Assembly: GCA_963848955.1 (NCBI GenBank)
Contig: CAWKFQ010000020.1
Location: 1 to 64,000 of the forward strand
Source: DASUPK01 sp963848955
GTDB taxonomy: Bacteria > Actinomycetota > Thermoleophilia > Solirubrobacterales > 70-9
Direction of reading: 5' to 3'
DNA: 64,000 bases
The position numbers were made by a program, and so were the translations under genes. Positions within the stretch are counted from its first letter, which is position 1; each line of letters starts with the position of its first letter. Shown one piece after another: positions 34,307 to 42,696 of this stretch. Below the pieces are notes generated by a model, which was given only the letters and a program-made list of their open reading frames with translations, did not search any database and was not told where the DNA came from.

Positions 34307-34315
34307 GCCGTCCCC

Positions 34316-35053
34316 ATGAGGCTGGAGGGCAGAAAGGCGCTCGTCACAGGTGGCGCCAGCGGCATCGGCGCGGCGATCGCGCGGCGCCTGGCGGCCGAGG
34401 GCGCCGAGGTCACGATCGGCGACCTCAACCTCGAGGGCGCGACCGAGGTGGCCGGCGAGGTCTCCGGGCTCCCGATCGAGCTCGACGTCACCGATCTCGG
34501 TTCGGCGCAGGCCGCGGTCGACAGCGCCGGCAAGCCGCTCGACATCCTGGTGAACAACGCCGGCACCGACGAGTTCGGCTTCTTCACGCAGACCACTCCC
34601 GAGCAGTGGGAGAAGGTGATCGCCGTGAACCTGAGGGGCGTGCTGAACTGCACCTTCGCCGCCCTGCCGGGCATGCAGGAGGCGGGCTACGGGCGGATCG
34701 TCAACATCGCCTCGGAGGCGGGCCGGGTCGGGTCGAAGGGATCGGCCGTCTACTCGGCCGCCAAGGCGGGGGTGATCGGCTTCACCAAGGTGATGGCACG
34801 GGAGAACGCGCGGTTCGGAATCAATGCAAACGCAATCGCGCCGGGGCCGATCGAGACGCCGCTGTTGATGCGCGCGAAGGAGATCGGCGAGATCGGCGAG
34901 AAGATCATCGAGAACATGAAGGCCGGCACCCAGCTGCGGCGGCTGGGCCAGCCGGAGGAGGTGGCCGCCGCGGTGGCCTTCCTCTCCTCAGACGATGCCT
35001 CGTACGTCACGGGGGAGACCCTCGGGGTCAGCGGCGGCCTGGGGATGGTCTGA
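34316..35053 (+). CDS. SDR-family 3-hydroxyacyl(-CoA) dehydrogenase-like protein
   Basis: Intact, 245 residues, classical SDR: LVTGGASGIGAAIARRLAAE, LDVTDLGSAQ, LDILVNNAGTDEFGFFTQTT, GRIVNIASEAGRV (Ser), AVYSAAKAGVIGFTKVMARE (Tyr-x3-Lys), NAIAPGPIETPLL, ASYVTGETLGVSGGLGMV. Sequence resembles FabG and the 2-hydroxycyclohexanecarboxyl-CoA dehydrogenase branch. Its stop overlaps the start of a thioesterase gene (TGATG), and HMG-CoA lyase follows, so acyl-CoA metabolism is likely. Confidence 0.9.
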   Translation: MRLEGRKALVTGGASGIGAAIARRLAAEGAEVTIGDLNLEGATEVAGEVSGLPIELDVTDLGSAQAAVDSAGKPLDILVNNAGTDEFGFFTQTTPEQWEKVIAVNLRGVLNCTFAALPGMQEAGYGRIVNIASEAGRVGSKGSAVYSAAKAGVIGFTKVMARENARFGINANAIAPGPIETPLLMRAKEIGEIGEKIIENMKAGTQLRRLGQPEEVAAAVAFLSSDDASYVTGETLGVSGGLGMV

Positions 35054-35433
35054 TGGCCCTCGAGCCCGGCATGGAGAGAAGCATGGACTTCGTGGTCGAG
35101 GGGCGGCTGCTCACCGACGTCGGCGGCACGATCGGGGCGAGCGTGCTCTCCACCCCGGGAATGATCGGGATGATCGAGGGGAACGCCGCGGCACTCGCAT
35201 TCGAGAACCTCGACGAGGGCAAGGCCACGGTCGGGTTCGAGGTTTGCATCAAGCACGTCGCGGCCGCCGCCGAGGGCCAGACCTGCACGGTCCACGCGAA
35301 GTTGCGCGAGGTCGCCGACGGGCGCAAGCTGCGCTTCGACGTCGAGGTCAAGGAGGGCGACCGCACCGTCGGGGTCGGAACGCATGAGCGCCGCGTGATC
35401 GAGGTCGGCTCGGTGACCGGCGACCAGGGCTGA
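35053..35433 (+). CDS. Hot-dog thioesterase (FlK/fluoroacetyl-CoA-thioesterase-like)
   Basis: Intact, 126 residues, ATG overlapping the SDR stop. Pattern of the small FlK-type thioesterase: MDFVVEGRLLTDVGGTIGAS, VLSTPGMIGMIEGNAAALAF (hot-dog helix with Glu), EGKATVGFEVCIKHVAAAAE, GQTCTVHAKLREVADGRKLR, EVKEGDRTVGVGTHERRVI. Hydrolyses an acyl-CoA; the substrate is not evident. The conserved GTHERRVI tail is typical. Confidence 0.85.
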   Translation: MALEPGMERSMDFVVEGRLLTDVGGTIGASVLSTPGMIGMIEGNAAALAFENLDEGKATVGFEVCIKHVAAAAEGQTCTVHAKLREVADGRKLRFDVEVKEGDRTVGVGTHERRVIEVGSVTGDQG

Positions 35434-35445
35434 GCACCTTCGGGC

Positions 35446-35451
35446 TAGGCT
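35446..35451 (+). promoter_or_regulatory. -10-like hexamer TAGGCT, leaderless start
   Basis: Seven bases before the HMG-CoA lyase ATG at 35459. Confidence 0.45.
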
Positions 35452-35458
35452 GAAAGCC

Positions 35459-36379
35459 ATGGCCGAGGCGCTGCCTCAATCCGTCCGGATCCGCGAGGTC
35501 GGCCCCAGGGACGGCTTCCAGAACGAGCCCGAGGTGGTCCCGACCGAGGAGAAGGTGCGCCTCATCGGGTTGCTCGGAATGACCGGGCTGACCCGGATCG
35601 AGCTCACTTCCTTCGTGCGCCCGGATGTCGTCCCGCAGCTGGCCGACGCCGCCGAGGTTCTGACGCGGTTCGAGCCCGTCGAGGGGGTCGCATACTCGGT
35701 CCTGATCCCGAACCGGAACGGCCTGGAGAACGCGCTCGAGTTCCGCGACCGGTTTCACGAGGCCAACTTCTTCCTCTCAGCGTCGGAGACCCACAACCGC
35801 AAGAACGTGAACCGAACGATCGCGGAGTCGCTCGCGGACCTGGAGGGAACGATCGGCGCCGCGCGTGAGGGTGGGCTCCGCTGCGAGGGAGTGATCTCGA
35901 CCAGCTTCGGCTGCCCCTACGAGGGCGAGGTGCCGGCGGAGCGCGTCTTCGAGATCGCCGAGCGGCTCGAGGGGTTCGGCTGCGAGGAGATCGCGTTCGG
36001 GGACACGACCGGGATGGCGAATCCGCGCCAGGTCGGGGAGTTCTTCGCGGCCGCGCGCGAGCGCCTCTCCGGCGCGGAGCTCACCGCCCACTTCCACAAC
36101 ACCCGTGGCCAGGGGCTGGCGAACGTGCTCGCCGCCCTGGAGCAGGGGATCGACTCCTTCGAGAGCTCCTTCGGCGAGCTCGGTGGATGCCCGGTTCCGC
36201 CGGGGTCCACCGGGAACATCTCGACCGAGGACCTGGTCTCGATGCTGGAGGAGATGGGCGTCGGAACCGGCGTCGACCTGCCCAAGCTGATCGCCGTGTC
36301 GACCGAAGCCCAGAAGGTTCTCGGCCGCCCGCTCGGCGCGCACCTCCTCACCGCGGGCCCTGTGGACTGGCACCGATAG
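35459..36379 (+). CDS. Hydroxymethylglutaryl-CoA lyase
   Basis: Cleaves HMG-CoA to acetoacetate and acetyl-CoA, last step of leucine degradation. Intact, 306 residues, DRE-TIM fold: VRIREVGPRDGFQNEPEVVP (metal-binding Asp and catalytic Arg), LTRIELTSFVRPDVVPQLAD, FFLSASETHNRKNVNRTIAE, VISTSFGCPYEGEVPAERV, IAFGDTTGMANPRQVGEFF, LTAHFHNTRGQGLANVLAAL (HxH metal ligands), GELGGCPVPPGSTGNISTED (catalytic Cys in GGCP). An acetoacetyl-CoA synthetase gene lies at 42697-44733, able to use the acetoacetate. Confidence 0.93.
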   Translation: MAEALPQSVRIREVGPRDGFQNEPEVVPTEEKVRLIGLLGMTGLTRIELTSFVRPDVVPQLADAAEVLTRFEPVEGVAYSVLIPNRNGLENALEFRDRFHEANFFLSASETHNRKNVNRTIAESLADLEGTIGAAREGGLRCEGVISTSFGCPYEGEVPAERVFEIAERLEGFGCEEIAFGDTTGMANPRQVGEFFAAARERLSGAELTAHFHNTRGQGLANVLAALEQGIDSFESSFGELGGCPVPPGSTGNISTEDLVSMLEEMGVGTGVDLPKLIAVSTEAQKVLGRPLGAHLLTAGPVDWHR

Positions 36380-36382
36380 GGT
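36377..36382 (+). promoter_or_regulatory. -10-like hexamer TAGGGT, leaderless start
   Basis: Six bases before the ATG at 36389; overlaps the HMG-CoA lyase stop codon. Confidence 0.35.
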
Positions 36383-36388
36383 GCGCGT

Positions 36389-36769
36389 ATGAAGAGCGAC
36401 CGATTCCGCCAGGCCGCGGAGGCAAAGGACTTCTCGGCAATCGACGAGCTCTTTGCCGAGGACGTCGTCTTCCGCAGCCCGGTTGTGTACAAGCCCTACG
36501 AGGGGCGGGATGCGGTGGCGATGCTGCTCGGAGCCGTCAGCCAGGTGTTCGAGGACTTTCGCTACACGGACCAGGTCGAGACGGGTGACGCCGCAACGCT
36601 CATGTTCAGCGCTCGTGTCGGCGAGCGCGAGCTGGACGGGATCGACTACCTCCACTTCGACTCCGAGGGGCGCGTCGACCGGATGGCCGTCTACGTCCGG
36701 CCGATGAGCGGGGTCAACGCGCTCGCCGAGGCGATGCAGCGGAAGCTCGAGGAGGCCTCCGCGGCCTGA
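36389..36769 (+). CDS. SnoaL/NTF2-like protein
   Basis: Intact, 126 residues. NTF2-like cone fold: FRQAAEAKDFSAIDELFAED (helix), VVFRSPVVYKPYEGRDAVAM, LLGAVSQVFEDFRYTDQVET, LMFSARVGERELDGIDYLHF, GRVDRMAVYVRPMSGVNALA. Found widely as an isomerase, hydratase or ligand-binding protein; no residue decides among them. Nine bases after HMG-CoA lyase. Confidence 0.85.
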   Translation: MKSDRFRQAAEAKDFSAIDELFAEDVVFRSPVVYKPYEGRDAVAMLLGAVSQVFEDFRYTDQVETGDAATLMFSARVGERELDGIDYLHFDSEGRVDRMAVYVRPMSGVNALAEAMQRKLEEASAA

Positions 36770-36782
36770 CCCGCTCTGCGGG

Positions 36783-38312
36783 CTACCTGCAGGTATCCCC
36801 GGAGCAGGTGCGCAGTCGCTCCAGGTCGGCCTTCAGCGACGCCTTCAGGCTCGCGAGCCCCGGATCCGAGTCGACGCTGGTCAGCTGGTACGGGTCGTCG
36901 TCGAGGTTGTAGAGCTCCTCGTCCCCGTTCGAGTAGAGGTTGTAGGACCAGGGGCCGCGCCGGACCCCGTAGATGTTCAGTTCGACGCTCTCGAAGAGGA
37001 TGGAGCGGTTGTTCGCGACGTTGGGATCCCGAGTCAGGGGCAGCAGGTCGATCCCGTCCATCACCCGTCCGGGCCGCGCCTTCGTGATGGCCGCAATCGT
37101 CGGGGCGAGGTCGATGTTGGCGACCAGCTGGTCGCGGGTGGTGTTCTGCGGTACGCCCGGGCCCCGGATGACCAGCGGAACCCGCTCTCCCTCCTCGTAG
37201 AGGTAGTCCTTGAACTCGATCCGGTGCGCCCCGAGCTCGAGGCCGTTGTCGGAGGTGAAGATGAAGAAGGTCTTGCGCTTGTCCCCGTATTTGCGGACCA
37301 GGTTGACGATGCTCTTCACCTCGTCGTCGACTGAGAGCAGGCTCTCCAGCCGGCCGCGGTACCGCCGGTCGATGTCGGCCTTGTCCTGGTCGCTGAGACG
37401 GGGAATGTCGCGGATCTGCTTCGGCTTGTCGGAGACGTTCGGCTCGTCGAAGTTCGGCGACTGGGGTGCCGGGATGTCACCGAAGTGCCCCAGATAGCGC
37501 GGTGCGGGCTCCGGATCGCGCGTCGACCAGACCGGGGTGCCCTTCTCGCCGTGAGGGTTGTTCGGGTTGTAGTAGAGGAAGAACGGCTTGGGGCTTGGCG
37601 CCCAGGCCTTGACCAGCCCGTTCACCTTGGAGCCGAGGACGTAGTCGATGTAGTTGGCGGGCTTGCGGGGGTAGTTGTGGACTTTGCCGTTCTCGTTGAG
37701 CTTGAAGCCGTAGCGCTTCTGCTCGGTTCCCCCGGCGAGCCCGAACCACTGCTTCCAGCCCGGGGGGACCTGCCGGGGGTCGACCGCGCCGTAGCCGTTC
37801 AGGTACTTGCCGACCATCGCCGTGCGGTACTTCGCGCGCTTCAGCCAGACCGCGAGCGTGTTCGCGCTGTCGAGGTCGGTGAAGCGCTGGTCGGTGAGGA
37901 CGCCGTGGTTGTGCGCGTATTGGCCGGTGAGCTGTGTGGCGCGAGACGGGCAGCAGAGGGGGTAGCTCACGTAGCTGTTGCGAAAGGTGGTGCCGCGTGC
38001 GCCGAGCAGGCCGAGGGTGTGTCTCATCACGAACATGTCCGAGACGTTCATGTCATCGGTGTTGATCAGGACCACGTTGGGGCGCTTCTGGCGCGCGTTC
38101 TTTCGCCGCAGCTCCGCACGCTTCTGTCTCCGTTGATCGCCGGCCGCCTGGCACTTCGTATCGCAGCCCGCGGCAGCGCGGGCGTTCGTGGCGGCGCTCG
38201 CCAGGGCGGGGCTGGCCGAAGTTTCGAGGCCGGCCGCGAGTGCCCAGGCGAGGACGGCGGCCGCTGTGACGGCAAGGGAAAACGCCAGTCTGTGTGACCT
38301 CCCGCTGGTCAT
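36783..38312 (-). CDS. Secreted type I sulfatase (arylsulfatase family)
   Basis: Intact, 509 residues. Signal region RLAFSLAVTAAAVLAWALAA, then NVVLINTDDMNVSDMFVMRH (metal-binding Asp pair), and the formylglycine motif in VSYPLCCPSRATQLTGQYAH (C-C-P-S-R, about residue 125), HNHGVLTDQRF, YRTAMVGKYLNGYGAVDPR, FFLYYNPNNPHGEKG, FFIFTSDNGLELGAHRIEFK (Asp/Asn metal ligands), VPLVIRGPGVP. Hydrolyses a sulfate ester outside the cell; needs a formylglycine-generating enzyme, not seen here. A paralog lies at 49292-50997. Confidence 0.92.
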   Translation of the reverse strand: MTSGRSHRLAFSLAVTAAAVLAWALAAGLETSASPALASAATNARAAAGCDTKCQAAGDQRRQKRAELRRKNARQKRPNVVLINTDDMNVSDMFVMRHTLGLLGARGTTFRNSYVSYPLCCPSRATQLTGQYAHNHGVLTDQRFTDLDSANTLAVWLKRAKYRTAMVGKYLNGYGAVDPRQVPPGWKQWFGLAGGTEQKRYGFKLNENGKVHNYPRKPANYIDYVLGSKVNGLVKAWAPSPKPFFLYYNPNNPHGEKGTPVWSTRDPEPAPRYLGHFGDIPAPQSPNFDEPNVSDKPKQIRDIPRLSDQDKADIDRRYRGRLESLLSVDDEVKSIVNLVRKYGDKRKTFFIFTSDNGLELGAHRIEFKDYLYEEGERVPLVIRGPGVPQNTTRDQLVANIDLAPTIAAITKARPGRVMDGIDLLPLTRDPNVANNRSILFESVELNIYGVRRGPWSYNLYSNGDEELYNLDDDPYQLTSVDSDPGLASLKASLKADLERLRTCSGDTCR

Positions 38313-38400
38313 CGGACCTGAAACCCGCGACCCCCCGAGTGGTTGCGGCCCGCGGAGCCGCGAAGAGTAGAGGAACGTATGCTGCGGCCCGACTTCATTG

Positions 38401-38432
38401 GACGGGTCGCGCTGAGGCGCGCCCTCGCATAA
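38401..38432 (+). promoter_or_regulatory. Conserved hairpin element, copy E (upstream of 3-hydroxybutyryl-CoA dehydrogenase)
   Basis: GACGGGT, 5-bp hairpin CGCGC-TGAG-GCGCG, then CCCTCGCATAA, ending 21 nt before the ATG at 38454, with GGAGGA in between. Flanks are identical to copy A (GACGGGT and CCCTCGCATAA) while the hairpin arms and loop differ. Confidence 0.75.
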
Positions 38433-38453
38433 ACATCGGAGGAACTAGCGAAT

Positions 38454-39338
38454 ATGGCCATCAGCAAGGTCGGTGTCGTGGGCTGCGGGCTCATGGGCCA
38501 CGGGATCTCCCAGATCTGCGCCCAGGCGGGTTGGGATGTGGTCGTTGCGGAACTCGATCAGGCGGCGCTCGACAAGGGCATGGCCAAGATCGAGAAGCAG
38601 CTCGGTCGAGCGGTCGAGAAGGGCAGGATGGAACAGTCCGAGGCGGACGCTGTGCTGGGACGGATCACTCCAACGCTCGACTACGCGGATCTTGCGGACT
38701 CGGACCTCCTGATCGAGGCGATCACCGAGGACCTCGACCGCAAGGTCGAGATGTGGGGTCAGCTGGACGGCATCCTCAAGGACGACGCCTACCTGGCCAC
38801 GAACACGTCCTCGCTGCCGGTCTCCGCACAGGCCGAGGCGACCAAGCGTCCCGAGCGGATGATCGGGTTGCACTTCTTCAATCCGCCACAGGTGATGCCG
38901 CTGCTCGAGGTGGTTCGCGCCGAGAAGTCCGGGGACGATGCGGTGGATCTCGGGTTCGAGGTGGGGGACAAGCTCGGGAAGACGACGGTGGCGGCGAACG
39001 ACAACCGCGGCTTCATCGTCAACCGGCTGCTGGTCCCCTACATGCTGGACGCGATCCGTGCCCACGAGCAGGGCGTCGGGTCGATCCAGGACATCGACAC
39101 CGGCATGATGGCCGGCGCCAGCCACCCGATGGGTCCGCTGACGCTGGCGGACTTCGTCGGACTCGACACGCTGGCGGCGATCGCCGACGTGATGACCGAC
39201 GCCTACGGTGAGGAGCGCTTCGCGGCGCCGGAGACGCTCAAGAAGATGGTCTCGGCCGGCGACTTCGGGCGGAAGTCGGGCCGCGGGTTCTACGATTACT
39301 CCGGCGATCAGCCCGTCCCGGTCGATTCCGGGAGCTAG
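38454..39338 (+). CDS. hbd: 3-hydroxybutyryl-CoA dehydrogenase
   Basis: NAD(P)-dependent oxidation/reduction of 3-hydroxybutyryl-CoA and acetoacetyl-CoA. Intact, 294 residues: Rossmann loop VGVVGCGLMGHGISQICAQA, DLLIEAITEDLDRKVEMWGQ, LATNTSSLPVSAQAEATKRP, RMIGLHFFNPPQVMPLLEVV (catalytic His with H-F-F-N-P), AANDNRGFIVNRLLVPYMLD, GMMAGASHPMGPLTLADFVG, GRKSGRGFYDYSG. Supplies or uses the C4 units feeding crotonyl-CoA to Ccr. Preceded by hairpin element copy E and a GGAGGA site. Confidence 0.94.
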   Translation: MAISKVGVVGCGLMGHGISQICAQAGWDVVVAELDQAALDKGMAKIEKQLGRAVEKGRMEQSEADAVLGRITPTLDYADLADSDLLIEAITEDLDRKVEMWGQLDGILKDDAYLATNTSSLPVSAQAEATKRPERMIGLHFFNPPQVMPLLEVVRAEKSGDDAVDLGFEVGDKLGKTTVAANDNRGFIVNRLLVPYMLDAIRAHEQGVGSIQDIDTGMMAGASHPMGPLTLADFVGLDTLAAIADVMTDAYGEERFAAPETLKKMVSAGDFGRKSGRGFYDYSGDQPVPVDSGS

Positions 39339-39363
39339 GCCAGCTCAAGGAGGGATTCTGAGC

Positions 39364-40120
39364 ATGGGAGTTGACCAAACCAGCCTCGACCGCATCAGGA
39401 ACGCGACCTTCCCGTCCGCGCGGCGGGGATACGACAAGCACGAGGTCGAGAAGTTCTTGGGCCGCCTTGCGGATTGGCTCGAGACCGGAGGTGGTGACGA
39501 GTCCCGCTCGGACGTTGTGAAGAAGGAGCTGGAGCGCGTCGGCCAGCGGACGGGCGCCATTCTGGCCCAGGCCGAGGAGAGCGCGGAGGGGATCCGCGCC
39601 GAGGCCGAGGAGGAGGCCCGCGGCACCATCAACAGCGCGAACCTGCAGGCGACCGAGGCGCGCAGCGAGGCGGAGAACTACGCGAACGAAACGAGAAACT
39701 CGGCCGAGCGTCAGTCTCGCGATGCGATCGAGGCCGCGCAGGCCGAGGCGCGCCGGATCGTGGAGGACGCGAACCAGCGCCGTGAGGACATGGAGGCCCT
39801 GGTCGGGGACCTGATCCGCCGCCGCGAGGACGTCATCGCGGACACCGAGGAGCTGGCGGGCAAGCTTTCCACGGCGGTCGAGCAGCATCGCTCCGAGGAG
39901 CTCCAGCTCCCTCGAGCCGGTCGAAGAGACCGAGCTCGCGCCGGAATCGGACGAAACCGAGATCGTCCAGGAGCCGGAGGACACCGAGGGCTCGTCCAGG
40001 AGACCGCAGGACACCGAGGGCTCGCCCGAGACGCAGGACACCGAGGAGCACGCCATCACCACCGAGCGCGAGATCGACCCGGAGTCTCAGCCGGAACACC
40101 GAGCGGATCTGAGAACGTAG
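39364..40120 (+). CDS. DivIVA-domain coiled-coil protein, frameshifted near 39895
   Basis: N-terminal DivIVA-type membrane-curvature domain: LDRIRNATFPSARRGYDKHE, VEKFLGRLADWLE, followed by a long Ala/Glu coiled coil (EEARGTINSANLQATEARSE, DAIEAAQAEARRIVEDANQR, REDMEALVGDLIRRREDVIA). After a one-base shift the tail is acidic and repetitive: EPVEETELAPESDETE and three EDTEG/QDTEE-type repeats. About 250 residues. DivIVA/Wag31 proteins mark poles and septa. It ends 11 nt before the acyl-CoA carboxylase beta gene. AAGGAGG lies 9 nt before ATG. Confidence 0.82.
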
Positions 40121-40131
40121 TTGAGGGAGTC

Positions 40132-41652
40132 GTGAGCGACGTCAGGGCGGCCCTCGACGCGGCGCTGGAGGGGGGGCCCGAGCGCCATCGGAAGAAGGTC
40201 GCCGAGCAGCAGAAGCTGCCGGTGCGGGAACGCGTCGCTCGGCTGCTCGATCAGGACTCGCTGGCCGAGGAGGGCCTGCTGGCGAACTGGGAGCAGGAGG
40301 GGCTCGGCGCCGACGGCGTCGTCACCGGGATGGGGACGGTCGGCGGCCGGCCGATCGCCTTGATGGCGAACGATCCCGCCGTCAAGGCGGGCTCCTGGGG
40401 CCCGAAGACCGTCGAGAAGATCCTCCGCATCCAGGAGCGGGCGCTCGCGCACCAGGTGCCGATCGTCTACCTCGTGGACTCCGCCGGCGCGCGGATCACC
40501 GATCAGGTGCGGATGTTTCCCGGGCGACGCGGCGCGGGACGGATCTTCCACACGCAGGTCCGTCTCTCGGGGCAGGTCCCGCAGGTCTGCCTGCTGTTCG
40601 GGCCGAGCGCCGCCGGGGGCGCCTACATCCCGGCCTTCTGCGACGTGGTGATCATGCGGGAGGGGAACGCGTCCATGTACCTCGGCTCGCCGCGGATGGC
40701 CGAGATGGTGATCGGGGAAAAGGTCACGCTCGAGGAGATGGGCGGGGCCCGAATGCACACCTCGGTATCCGGGGTGGGCCATTTCCTGAGCGACACCGAC
40801 GAGGACGCGATCGACCTCGCCCGGCGCTACCTCTCCTACATGCCGGCCAACTGGCGAGAGGACCCGCCGGCCGCTCCGCCCGCGGAGCCGGAGCAGCTCC
40901 CGTCGGTTTCGGAGATCGTTCCGGACAACGAGAAGGACCCCTTCGACGTCAAGGACCTGATCCGGTCGGTCGTCGACGCTGAGTCGTTCCTCGAGGTGCA
41001 CGACCGCTGGGCAAAGGAGCTGGTCGTGGGCTACGCGCGCCTGGACGGGCGGGCGATCGGGATCGTGGCGAACCAGCCGAAGGTGAAGGGCGGCGTGCTG
41101 TTCGTGGATTCCGCCGACAAGGCCGCGCGGTTCATCCTGACCTGCAACGCCTTCAACGTGCCCCTGCTCTTCCTCGCTGACGTGCCCGGCTTCATGATCG
41201 GCAAGGACGTCGAGCGCCAGGGGATCATCCGGCACGGCGCGAAGATGATCAGCGCGGTCTCGGAGGCCACCGTTCCGAAGATCTCGGTGATCGTCCGCAA
41301 GGCGTACGGCGCCGGGCTCTATGCGATGGCAGGGCCGGCCTTCGAGCCGGACTCGTGCCTGGCGTTCCCGCAGGCGCAGATCGCCGTGATGGGCCCGGAG
41401 GCGGCGATCAACGCCGTCTTCTTCAACCAGATCCAGGAGATCGAGGACCTCGACGAGCGCGAGAAATTCGTCAGGGAGAAGCGCGAGGAGTACGCGGAGG
41501 ACATCGACATCCTCCATCTGGCCTCCGAGCTGGTCGTGGACGCGGTGATCGAGCCCGACCAGCTGCGGGCCGAGCTAATCCGCCGCTACGCGCTCGCGGC
41601 GCGGAAGGACCGCCGCTTCGCCGATCGCCGCAACCCGGTCACGCCGGCTTGA
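40132..41652 (+). CDS. Acyl-CoA carboxylase, carboxyltransferase (beta) subunit
   Basis: Transfers CO2 from carboxybiotin to propionyl-, acetyl- or methylcrotonyl-CoA. Intact, 506 residues, GTG start with GAGGGA upstream. N-lobe: RHRKKVAEQQKLPVRERVAR, DGVVTGMGTVGGRPIALMAN, VYLVDSAGARITDQVRMFPG, CLLFGPSAAGGAYIPAFCDV (oxyanion GGAY), LGSPRMAEMVIGEKVTLEEM, GGARMHTSVSGVGHF. C-lobe: GIVANQPKVKGGVLFVDSAD, FADVPGFMIG-like LADVPGFMIGKDVERQGIIR, GAGLYAMAGPAFEPDSCLAF. The biotin-carrier alpha subunit is not in the window. The substrate cannot be fixed; HMG-CoA lyase nearby favours methylcrotonyl-CoA, Ecm/Ccr favour propionyl-CoA. Confidence 0.9.
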   Translation: MSDVRAALDAALEGGPERHRKKVAEQQKLPVRERVARLLDQDSLAEEGLLANWEQEGLGADGVVTGMGTVGGRPIALMANDPAVKAGSWGPKTVEKILRIQERALAHQVPIVYLVDSAGARITDQVRMFPGRRGAGRIFHTQVRLSGQVPQVCLLFGPSAAGGAYIPAFCDVVIMREGNASMYLGSPRMAEMVIGEKVTLEEMGGARMHTSVSGVGHFLSDTDEDAIDLARRYLSYMPANWREDPPAAPPAEPEQLPSVSEIVPDNEKDPFDVKDLIRSVVDAESFLEVHDRWAKELVVGYARLDGRAIGIVANQPKVKGGVLFVDSADKAARFILTCNAFNVPLLFLADVPGFMIGKDVERQGIIRHGAKMISAVSEATVPKISVIVRKAYGAGLYAMAGPAFEPDSCLAFPQAQIAVMGPEAAINAVFFNQIQEIEDLDEREKFVREKREEYAEDIDILHLASELVVDAVIEPDQLRAELIRRYALAARKDRRFADRRNPVTPA

Positions 41653-42651
41653 TGCCCGGGCTCGGGGCTTCGGGAACGGCACGAGCGCATCGCCGTCCTC
41701 GTCCCAGAGCTTGAGCCGGAAGTTCTCGACGCTGCTGCGGATGGTCACCACGGGGGTGCGGCGGAACATCGGGTGTGACTCGTGTGCGGCGCGCAGGTTG
41801 TAGTTCGGGATCTTGGCGCTCAGGTGGTGCACGTGGTGGTAGTTCGCGTTGCCGACCATCCAAGCCAGGGGACGCGGCAGCTGGAGGTATGAGCTGCCCT
41901 GGAGCGCGGCGAGCTCGAACCTCCACTCGCCGGGCGCCTGGTAGTAGGTGTCCTCGTACTGGTGCTGGATGTAGAGCATCCAGGCGGCGATCGCTCCGCC
42001 GGCGACCAGCGTGGTTCCCTGGATCAGCACGAAGGTCCCGACGCCGACGAGCGCGCTCCAGCCGACGACCCAGGCAACCAGTGCGAGGTTCGTCGCAAGG
42101 ACGCTGAGCAGGATCTTCGGAGTCATGCCGCGCTGGGGAAAGCGCCGCTCGAACAGGAAGACCAGGCTGGGGCCCACGAGCAGCATCAGCAGCGGGTTCC
42201 GGTAGAGCCGATAGCCGAGGCGCTTTGGGCGGGACGCGCTGTCGTACTCCGCCAGGGTCATGGTGTTGATCTCCCCGATGCCGCGGTGGTCGAGGTCTCC
42301 CGTGTGCGCGTGGTGAATGGCGTGCTGGCGCTGCCACCAGCGGTACGGGGTGAACAGCAGGTAGCCGAGGAGGTGGCCCCCCGTGCTGTTCCGTCGCCGC
42401 GATTCGAACAGCGAGTTGTGGGTGAGGTCATGGAAGAGCGAGTACATCCGGGTGAGGAAGACGGTGGCGACCAGACCGAGGCCGATCGCCAGGGGGAAAC
42501 CCGGCTTGATCAGGGCCGCCAGGACCCAGACGGCGAGGTAGGGCAGGACGACGCTGGCGATTTGGGCGAGGCTGCGGCGCTCGTCTCGCTGGAGATAGGG
42601 GGCGAGGTCCTGCTTCCAGGTCTCGCGGCTCGGAATCTCGAGGCTGTCCAT
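41575..42651 (-). CDS. Membrane fatty-acid desaturase
   Basis: Di-iron acyl desaturase, 358 residues. The three histidine boxes are present: HDLTHN (HxxxH, about residue 75), HAIHHAH (HxxHH, about 110), and HHVHH (about 278), with about four membrane segments (LAVWVLAALIKPGFPLAIGL, LLVGPSLVFLFER). Membrane-lipid fluidity role expected. The open frame runs 78 bases past the convergent carboxylase stop; a natural end at 41639 (GIKPA) in a neighbouring frame is equally possible if one base is wrong near 41660. Start ATG at 42651. Confidence 0.88.
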   Translation of the reverse strand: MDSLEIPSRETWKQDLAPYLQRDERRSLAQIASVVLPYLAVWVLAALIKPGFPLAIGLGLVATVFLTRMYSLFHDLTHNSLFESRRRNSTGGHLLGYLLFTPYRWWQRQHAIHHAHTGDLDHRGIGEINTMTLAEYDSASRPKRLGYRLYRNPLLMLLVGPSLVFLFERRFPQRGMTPKILLSVLATNLALVAWVVGWSALVGVGTFVLIQGTTLVAGGAIAAWMLYIQHQYEDTYYQAPGEWRFELAALQGSSYLQLPRPLAWMVGNANYHHVHHLSAKIPNYNLRAAHESHPMFRRTPVVTIRSSVENFRLKLWDEDGDALVPFPKPRARASSRRDRVAAIGEAAVLPRRERVAAD

Positions 42652-42696
42652 CGACCACTCATTACGGAGCGCGGTCGGCGATGGATCAGCGCGAGC

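Noticed and set aside
39208..41652. A single 814-codon open frame joining the end of hbd, a DivIVA domain and the carboxyltransferase
   Set aside because: The DivIVA C-terminus makes sense only in another frame ending at 40120, and the carboxylase has its own GTG and ribosome binding site at 40132. The joined frame is caused by an indel near 39895, not a real fusion.
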